Below, piece by piece: positions 57,365 to 64,000 of a stretch of 64,000 nt of DNA. Location of the stretch: positions 186,001-250,000 of the forward strand of contig JAJSPD010000062.1 of assembly GCA_021307315.1 (NCBI GenBank), written 5' to 3'. Made by a program: the position numbers and the translations under genes. This stretch comes from Bisporella sp. PMI_857 (taxonomy: Eukaryota; Ascomycota; Leotiomycetes; Helotiales; Helotiaceae). Under the pieces are notes generated by a model. It worked only from the letters and a program-made list of their open reading frames with translations, was not told the origin of the DNA and made no database searches. Numbering within the stretch: the stretch's first letter is position 1; each line of letters opens with the position of its first letter.

Positions 57365-58041
57365 ATGATGTCCCAACGCTCGCTCCGAATCTCCCAACGC
57401 TTCGCGTCTCAGCTGCGCGCTCCAGCCGTGCGCCAGACCGTCCAGCGCCGCCTCGCCAGCACCGAGAGCTCCTTCCAAGGTGCCGCGGATAATGCCTTCA
57501 ACCGCGAGCGACAGGCCGTCAAGGAGCACGCTGCGGCTACCAGTGGTATGTTCTCTCTCTGTCTTGTGCTTTTATGGAGGTGCGAGGCTGACGTGCGAAT
57601 TGCAGACCTTTGGCGCAAGCTGTCATTCTAGTAAGATACAAAGGGAGAGGGGACGTGTGGGAAGGGAGCTTCGAGAAAACTGACCCGGGGGAAAATAGTG
57701 TTGCCATCCCAGCCTTGATCATCTCAGGCGTCAATGCTAAGATCCTGTACGACGCTCATTGGGTTCACTGGGACCACATGGCTCCGCTTGAGGAGCGCCC
57801 GGAATACCCATACCAGAACATCCGCACCAAGAACTACTTCTGGGGTGATGGTGATAAGGTATGATTCGCTATTCTAATCGAAAACAAATCATCGCTAACT
57901 TCTTTCTAGACCCTCTTGTAAGTGAGATCCGTGGAGAATAGGGAACAAGACAACTAGCCATATAATCAGAGAAAGTGGAATACATGCTAACTGTACCACA
58001 GCTGGAATGAATACGTCAACTACCACAAGAAACCTGAATAG
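57365..58041 (+). CDS. cox13: Cytochrome c oxidase subunit VIa (COX13)
   Basis: A nuclear-encoded subunit of mitochondrial complex IV, 137 residues. Exons are 57365-57545, 57606-57630, 57699-57858, 57910-57917 and 58002-58041; the fourth exon is only 8 nt. The N-terminus is an Arg-rich mitochondrial presequence (SQRSLRISQRFASQLRAP). The single membrane helix spans LSFYVAIPALIISGVNAKIL, restored across the exon 2-3 junction. The hallmark C-terminus is EERPEYPYQNIRTKNYFWGD, then GDKTLFWNEYVNYHKK, which needs the 8-nt exon (ACC CTC TT). An overlapping ATG pair (MM) leaves the start uncertain by one codon. A single-copy housekeeping gene is expected. Confidence 0.92.
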
Positions 58042-58492
58042 GCAGTTCACAGTAACCGGTGGGAAGGGATGTGCATACTTGGCATGAATCCATGGTGGGG
58101 AGCGCATAGACAGACTGTACATATCTCCTAGGTCACAGCAATTGAAAAGATTACCATATTCTATAGTGCTGGGTGGATCGGAAGATAGTGAAATAGGGAG
58201 CGAAATCCCATTGATCTCCAAAGTCGCGCCGTGAAGGGATAAAAACTTAGAAGCATGGCTGAAGCCGGAGCGCCGGCAGTTTCCATGCTGGTCATTCCCT
58301 GCCGCCCAGTCATTAGGCGCATGATACCTTTGTCAGACCTCTAGGTTTCAATGTAGCAAAATTTGTAGAAGAATGACTGCATCATGAGACGAGCCGCAGT
58401 GCAGCAGCGGAGAATGCCGCCAGGACCATCGCAGGCTATTCCGAGCAAGCAAATTTTTATATTGGGTATCATAATCTATCTACGCCGTCCAG
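58042..58492. other. 3' intergenic region between convergent cox13 and apc5
   Basis: A 108-codon minus frame overlaps the cox13 3' end and is a shadow. Nothing else is seen. Confidence 0.4.
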
Positions 58493-60945
58493 TCATCTTA
58501 TTCCTCCAGTCTCCTCTAACAGAGCCAGCCTCGCTTCCTTCCTTAAGGATAGCACTGTACTTGCACAATCATTTGCTTGGGTTTTATCTCCCAACACCAT
58601 GAGTATCGTCCCCTTTTTAGCCATCATTTCACACTGGCCCTCTATGTCCTCAATAGCGGAGTATTCTCTGAATGATCGGTCCACGAACTCCAGGCACTTC
58701 GTGAGATTCTCTGTCCTCTTCAAGCTCCCTGCTTCGACCTGGCCAGCCATCCCCATGTATGCATCAACCAGGAATGAGTAGAGCTGTGCATTCAAGGAGC
58801 AATTCTCGCATTCTAGGGCCCGAGGAATGATCGAGGTCAGAATCTGTGATGATGCTTGAAACTCTTTGACAGAGGTAAGTATGTTAGATACCACGCCCAT
58901 TGCTCCCCACAAAGCTGGGATAAGGCGTGCTCGCCATGCAATGCTTGCAGCACGGATAGCTACGGAGAATCCCTTCTGTGGACGGCCAACTTTGTCTTGC
59001 AGAAGCGCTTTCATTGTCAGAAGCTTGACTCGCAGGTTGATGTCATCGCTATTTTCTTTCATAGAGGCCGACATCTGTTCAATCTTAGCCAATGCCTGGC
59101 CATAATCATTACGCCGTATAAGATAATCGATATGTAGAGTATTGATCTCGAAAGCTAGATCTGGATCCACCTCAGATCCATTGGACTGCAGCAGCTGAGA
59201 CAGTAACAAGTCAGCCCCGTCTAAGTTATTCTGGTGAAGGTCATTCTTGAGACAGAGGATGCCACGATACTTCATCCAGAATTGATTGGCTTTCCATGAG
59301 CGAAGGGAATTGGAATCTAGACTTCCGAGCATCTGTATGGCCTCTTTATATCCTCCCTTGTCAGTCAAGAGATGGGCAACCCTGCATGTGAATCTTAGCG
59401 TGTCATCAAAGAGAGCATTCCGAGCATGACAACTCAAAAAGATATCACAGTACTGCCTCGATAATTGCACCACACCGAGTCGCCCCCAGAGTGATGATTG
59501 CATAGCCATCTGTGGTCCCACCATGCCCGTCATGTTCTTATCCACAATAAGCTGGGAGCTCTTGAGGATATTCTCAAATACAGTTGCAACACTTTCCCCA
59601 TTGGACATGCCAAGTTTTGCTTCACTAAGCAATGAAGAGCTCCACAGCGTAAACATTCCCGTCTCTTTCGCTTTGATTCGAAGGAATGCGAGACCCTCTC
59701 TTTCTACACCAAGCATATTGGTTGACTCAGCACCATCAAGCATCCGCGGATGTGCTTTGCCAAAATGATATAACCAGTTCAGCGCGAAGTTCAGGCAAGC
59801 CAAATCTTTGTTCTCTCGCGCTGTCGATACGGTCTCAAGCATAGCAGCCACCGCCTCATCGTAGCAACCGAAGTCAGCTTGAAGAACCGCGAGATTCATG
59901 AGCGCATATTGATAGAAGAGCCGGTCCCTGTTCTGCATCGTATAGTCAAAATAGCGGTGAAGGTTGTCAAAGGATGTGGGATAATCTCCAGATTTCCACG
60001 CTTCTAGAAAACTAAGCGCTCATTAGATAACATATTCAGACATAACGAGAAGGACTTACTTTAGGTAATGTGATAAGCTTGGTATCAAAACGCTTTCGTT
60101 AAGAAGGCTCTTAAACTTGTCCTTTACTTCCATTGGTATCCGACTACCCATCTCTGCAGAAGTCAGGATAATTCGTGGCAGTAGAAAGCACACTCACTTT
60201 GCATTTGCTCGACCTGAAACTCGAGCACCTTCTCGATGTCACCCGTGCTAACATATCCCTCTCCTGCATGTTGCGTGCTCACGTTACCATAAGCCACAAG
60301 ATGCAGCATCTCATTTCCTTCAATGCCCCATTCCGCTTGTCCATCCACCAATGCCCTATCCCCTGCCCACTTGCTCAACGCTCCGCCACTGCGCCGTGTC
60401 CAGTATGCCCTTGTATCTTGCCTCCAGCTCACAAATGATGTCCATAGAGCGGTTACGTCGCTAAACCTAAGCCTCTCAAACTCAACTTTTGCTCTGCGGA
60501 CGAAGCTGCCGAATGGTGAAGTGCGGGAAAGGATGATCATGTCTGGGGCAGGAGGAGGGATTCCCATCTCGCTATCCCTCTTGATTTCTTCATGTGTTTT
60601 TGCGAGAAGGTGAGCCCGTCGATCAAAAAAGACATGTAGGGCATCTAAGCTATCGATGTCCCAAATCTTCTTGAGAAAATGGTCCCACAGAGTGCGACCT
60701 GGCAGGCCATGGGCGGCGGGGTATGTTGCTAGGAGGGTCTCGAATTCTTTCGGGCTGAGAATGAATGGGATAGGTTGGGATGATGCGGATGGTGTTGACT
60801 TGAATTTCTGCGTGGCAGAGGGTAGTAACTGGTTCAGTATGAAGGACAAAATTGGGATGGTAGAGGCTGTTGGTATAATGGCATCTGTGTAAAGTTCAAT
60901 CAGGGCCAGAAGCCCAATTTTCGAAGGTGTGAGGTAGCGGGTCAT
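58493..60945 (-). CDS. apc5: Anaphase-promoting complex subunit 5 (APC5)
   Basis: A 786-residue scaffold subunit of the APC/C ubiquitin ligase. Exons are 60198-60945, about 60060-60153 and 58493-60011. The N-terminus (TRYLTPSKIGLLALIELYTD) is the conserved Apc5 start. The TPR-containing body begins after the second intron as FLEAWKSGDYPTSFDNLHRY then FDYTMQNRDRLFYQYALMNL, the Apc5 domain proper, in which short helical pairs repeat (LAVLQADFGCYDEAVAAM, ASIAWRARLIPALWGAMGVV). The length is somewhat below the animal protein but normal for moulds. The gene is intact and convergent with cox13; both are core genes and mark the stable chromosomal part of the window. Confidence 0.9.
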
Positions 60946-61139
60946 GATGAAATGTGCAGGGGTTTTATTTTACAGTGTGATAATTGAGTCTCCATGCTCA
61001 GGATAGCTCTATATAAAGTGAAGTTGCTAAGTATCGGGTGGAGGAAGTCGCGTTTGTTGTTGCGTGGTGAGTCTGCAATGCAAGGCTGTTACGCAAGGCT
61101 GTCATCCAAGGCTAATGATTTTTGACCCGTGAAAAATCA

Positions 61140-61483
61140 TGGCGATGACAAAGTTGAGGATTGTAATGCTGGCTTTTCCAAAAAAAAATCCAAAATAAAC
61201 CCTCCAATTATATGTAAGCTGTTTTTGTGTGCTTCGCTTATATATATATATTTTTTTTTGTTTAATAAATGGCAATACATTATACAGCTGTAATTTTCCT
61301 TACGTTCGATATACGTTTTCAATGTAAGGTTTTCGTTTTGTTTACAAAATTTTATTTTGATTTTTTTTTTGTTCAATATATAGTATGATAATAGCAATTT
61401 GGTTTCACAATTTACTAAACAGCACTAATTTAACGTTAAATAAAACATGTTACAAACTATTTTGTATTAAGCGTATATATTAG
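61140..61483. repeat. AT-rich remnant of a transposable element
   Basis: A sharp drop in GC begins just after the apc5 promoter and ends where an LTR-like sequence starts at 61484. It has long A and T runs, a TA microsatellite and no frames. It resembles the RIP-like interior of the hAT element, but no terminal repeats are seen. Confidence 0.45.
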
Positions 61484-61625
61484 TGTCACGTCCCTCCGGA
61501 GCACACATGACCTACTGTAGCAGAGCTCCCAGAGCCCCTCGCGTGTATGTATAGCCTGCTCTCCTCGAGCTCCTTTCTCTTCCCTGGGCTATTTTTCTTT
61601 ATTATTGATTTGGTTTAGCGCCATG
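61484..61625 (+). repeat. LTR fragment related to the LTR inside the hAT element
   Basis: It begins TGTCACGTCCC. It shares with 13624-13793 the sequence TATAGCCTGCT and the CGAGCTCCTTT-like run. The 3' end expected from the other copy (ending GTGACA) is not found, so the copy is truncated. Its right limit is approximate. Confidence 0.5.
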
Positions 61626-62177
61626 TGAAGTGAGGCTGATATATGCATCAAGGAAGTTCTCTAACATGACTTACTAGTCAGGGCAATAGGGTGTTATAAT
61701 CATGCCTTGCTCGACGTACCAAGAGAACATCTGGTAGAAGGGTGGGCGAACTGTTGGGAGTTGCTTTTGACCTGTTCGATCGGGTCATTAAATCTTGCAG
61801 GAATTATTATTGTATTACTTAATCTAATATTGAATGGACTTTCAGCAGAGCTACATCTAGTACACAAAACGATAGGGTGGTCATTTAGACATATGCAAAA
61901 GCACAGGTTAAGCAGTAGGTGCTCCACAAAGTGTAATTTGAACCAGGCTGACATCAAGAAGTTTATGTACAACGCGTGCCACAATAAAGGCCCAACTCAG
62001 CACCGCCAGACCTATCTAAGGGCTTTTTGTAATCCCATACTTTTCATTTCTTTACTTAACTCAAGACGTGAGTGCATTATTATCTTATGTGAATCTGCAA
62101 ACTTGTGTTAACATTCGAGAATACCAAGCCTCGTAAACGCCAGACCTGACCTTTCACCTCTTATTAGAATGTGCGAT
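61626..62177. other. Intergenic stretch, no recognisable gene
   Basis: Overlapping frames of 134 codons (plus, 61707-62111) and 94 codons (minus, 61700-61984) carry no motif. Neither strand gives a convincing protein. Confidence 0.3.
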
Positions 62178-62615
62178 CTACGCCTTGAGATTTGAGAGCT
62201 GCAGCAATGTACTATCAGACATCTGGCCTAAGAATTGTGTTGCTCCCATTTCAGCAGTAACTGTTGTCGCTGAAATAAGAACTCCGGATGTAGATATAAT
62301 TACTTGCTGAGATCCTTGAGCCGCAATCACATTTTCGAACACATTGGTTTGAGCTCTGTGCGTCCAATCTGTAGCTGGGCTAAGGCATTGCTTGATATTG
62401 CCCTCAAACTGCAGTTCGGAGCCAACACAATGAGGGCTGTTTGTGCTAACTGTCAAGCATTGCCGTTGGCTCTCGTCTTTTTGCAATCGTTCACGTTCTG
62501 TTATAGCACCAACAGATGTGTTAACTTGTTGTGTAAAGTTCTGTGCGCTGCTGTTGTTATCTGGGAAGTACTTTTGAAGATTGGGAGCTGTCTTGGAGGC
62601 CATATTGATGATCAT
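62178..62615 (-). CDS. Small conserved-segment protein, tandem paralogue B
   Basis: A 145-residue frame. The N-terminal half is Gln/Ser/Asn-rich (LQKYFPDNNSSAQNFTQQVN). The C-terminal 55 residues read VFENVIAAQGSQQVIISTSG, then VLISATTVTAEMGATQFLGQ, then MSDSTLLQLSNLKA. The same pattern occurs in the neighbour at 62884-63297. The spacing VFEN..10..STxxxxIxxxTVxAxxx..GxMSDxTLxxLS looks like a compact beta-rich repeat or signalling motif. I do not recognise a named family. The start could be the first Met or MASKTAP four codons on. Confidence 0.55.
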   Translation of the reverse strand: MIINMASKTAPNLQKYFPDNNSSAQNFTQQVNTSVGAITERERLQKDESQRQCLTVSTNSPHCVGSELQFEGNIKQCLSPATDWTHRAQTNVFENVIAAQGSQQVIISTSGVLISATTVTAEMGATQFLGQMSDSTLLQLSNLKA

Positions 62616-62883
62616 TTTGAAAAGACTTCGTACTCGTAATATAAACTGTTTGCATAACGTATCAATAACCTAAGCAAGAAAGAGAGAAAATTGCATACTT
62701 ATAACTCTCTGTTGACAGCCAAATGTTAGTTGACCCAGTGAACATTTGCTGAAATCTAGTGGTGCATCGCCTGTTATAAAAGCTAATGTTCGCGCCATCC
62801 GTGATTGAGGCGCAAAGCCGTCGCATACTTTTACATAATTCAATAAAGATAGCCAATATATGAAAGGGGTTTAAGACAATGAG

Positions 62884-63297
62884 CTAACGCTTAAAGTTTG
62901 AATCTTCCAACTGCAAATCTCTTTGTGACACGGCATAATAAGCCGTCTGCGCTCTTGGCCCTTCTATCTGAAACTTCCGCCCCGCTGAAGGCTCTTTGTC
63001 TTCTTCCTTTTGCAGAGCAGCGTCTTTATCTTCGTTCACAATTCGAGCCCTGTGATCACTAGAAAGCCGCTGCAAAGTGTCATCTGACATATGCCCTCCG
63101 ATATGTATGGCTTTGGCCTTGACAGTGGCCTTAGAAACTGTGATGGAATGCTCAGCTGCCGTTGAGGCCATTACTTGACTGGCACTCTCGCTGACTAGTA
63201 TATTTTCGAAGACGTATTTAGGCGGGGCATTGTCGACATAGATATCCCTCTCCTCCTGGTGCCGTCCTCCAGGGGATGTTATGTTGTCTGCTGGCAT
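62884..63297 (-). CDS. Small conserved-segment protein, tandem paralogue A
   Basis: A 137-residue frame from MPADNITSPGG. Residues about 28-80 read YVFENILVSESASQVMAST, then AAEHSITVSKATVKAKAIHI, then GGHMSDDTLQRLSSDHRARI, aligning with paralogue B. Here the segment is in the first half and is followed by a charged tail (NEDKDAALQKEEDKEPSAGR), whereas in B it is at the C-terminus. The two genes are on the same strand, 268 bp apart, and clearly related by duplication. An unannotated downstream exon is possible for A. Function unknown. Confidence 0.55.
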   Translation of the reverse strand: MPADNITSPGGRHQEERDIYVDNAPPKYVFENILVSESASQVMASTAAEHSITVSKATVKAKAIHIGGHMSDDTLQRLSSDHRARIVNEDKDAALQKEEDKEPSAGRKFQIEGPRAQTAYYAVSQRDLQLEDSNFKR

Positions 63298-63588
63298 TAA
63301 AGTTTCTCGTATAAGTAGGCTTGAAATATACTAGTACAAGTACTTATGTCCACTCCTATAAGACATTATTAGTCGCTCTCAAAGAGAAAAGCTTGCCAGA
63401 AACCTCTTGCTGATGCAAAATTCTTCAACAACAAACTGCAGTTACAGTACACTGTAGTTTGTATAAAGCACTATTTCTGGATGGGGTATGACGAAGTTGC
63501 CACATATACCCCGCACTCTCGGCTTTAGCTTTGCCGGACTGGAACAACTATCTCCCACGTGGCGTCTGCTCTCGGTAAGTTCACGTGT

Positions 63589-63957
63589 TTATTCGAAAGC
63601 TTTTAGGGTACCCTTTTTAATAGAGATGCACCCTGGCTCGGCGCTTACTTTATTGCGGACCCAGCAAGGATTAGATCCACTAGCAGACCCGGATGAGGAT
63701 TGATTACTAGCAGAGCGGCTATCTTCGAAGGATGGGCAAAACGACATTATCGAAGGAGCTATAGATTGATATTTCCAGGTAGTGGCCGTTAATATCGCAT
63801 CCTTACACACGAAATTGTGGGCCAGTGTTTCAAGATGTGGCCAATGCATGCTAGCTGTCAAGGTCGGCTTGATCAAGAGGCACGGTCGCTTAACGCCAGC
63901 GCTTTCGTTGCAATCCGTCTCAGAAATTCGTTTAAGTAGTCGCGCGCGTACTGACAC
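63589..63957 (-). CDS. Hypothetical protein, probably the last exon of a gene starting beyond the window
   Basis: A 122-codon frame begins right after an acceptor-like TTGATAG. It reads VRARLLKRISETDCNESAGV, then PHLETLAHNFVCKDAILTAT, then a Ser-rich stretch. It has no ATG at its start, which fits an internal or terminal exon. No family is recognised. Confidence 0.35.
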   Translation of the reverse strand: MSVRARLLKRISETDCNESAGVKRPCLLIKPTLTASMHWPHLETLAHNFVCKDAILTATTWKYQSIAPSIMSFCPSFEDSRSASNQSSSGSASGSNPCWVRNKVSAEPGCISIKKGTLKAFE

Positions 63958-64000
63958 CTATCAATGTGAGGACAGTGCGCGGTTGCATTCCGATGCCTGC

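Noticed and set aside
1..64000. tRNA, rRNA or other structured RNA genes
   Set aside because: I looked for A/B-box-like and T-loop patterns and rRNA-like blocks by eye and found none convincing. A tRNAscan-SE/Infernal run would be decisive.

Overview
The window is nuclear DNA of a filamentous ascomycete (Pezizomycotina). Most genes carry several 45-110 bp GT-AG introns. The proteins are typical of these moulds: Zn(II)2Cys6 regulators, Dal5-type and sugar MFS transporters, secondary-metabolism-type SDRs, a DUF3435 relic, a fungal STAND-like ankyrin protein, COX13 and APC5. Several old transposons are AT-rich in the way expected of RIP (repeat-induced point mutation). The mix would suit a Eurotiomycete such as Penicillium or Aspergillus, but that is an impression, not a test. 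Exon models below were built by hand from splice consensus and reading phase.

Layout. 1-9.2 kb: a small catabolic or detoxification neighbourhood with the end of a Zn2Cys6 regulator, an SDR and a Dal5-type transporter on a shared promoter, then a glutathione S-transferase. Relics of a BCS1-like ATPase and two solo LTRs lie between them. 10.5-14.3 kb: a complete but decayed 3.77-kb hAT transposon with 13-bp terminal inverted repeats and a perfect 8-bp target duplication. It is itself interrupted by a younger solo LTR, and its target site contains the stop codon of the next SDR gene. 14.3-20.2 kb: an atypical SDR, an SRPBCC protein and a second Zn2Cys6 regulator. 20.5-22.9 kb: a transposon graveyard with a DUF3435 (Starship-captain family) relic, a solo LTR and a Tc1/mariner fragment. 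23.2-28.1 kb: a 1490-residue ankyrin protein with a fungal STAND-type N-terminus and a C-terminal ZZ finger. Its ankyrin block contains three exact 201-bp repeat units, and one intron is enlarged by a 270-bp insertion flanked by 8-bp repeats. 28.1-33.9 kb: decayed sequence, including an SRPK-like kinase relic and a conserved gene with one nonsense codon.

33.9-51.5 kb is the most coherent functional block. It holds a Zn2Cys6 regulator, a GH1 relic, a secreted saponin-hydrolase-like protein, a tannase/feruloyl esterase, a GH35 beta-galactosidase-like enzyme, an MFS sugar transporter and a GH3 beta-glucosidase. The transporter and GH3 share a promoter containing two CCGCGG palindromes around a CreA-type site. 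Only the saponin hydrolase shows a signal peptide. I infer a plant-glycoside (possibly saponin) utilisation cluster: sugar chains are released outside the cell, imported, and dismantled inside.

51.5-64 kb: a C2H2 finger gene broken by one stop codon, a decayed OrsD-like gene, then the housekeeping genes cox13 and apc5. After these come an AT-rich retroelement remnant and two tandem short paralogues that share a conserved segment of about 50 residues I cannot assign.
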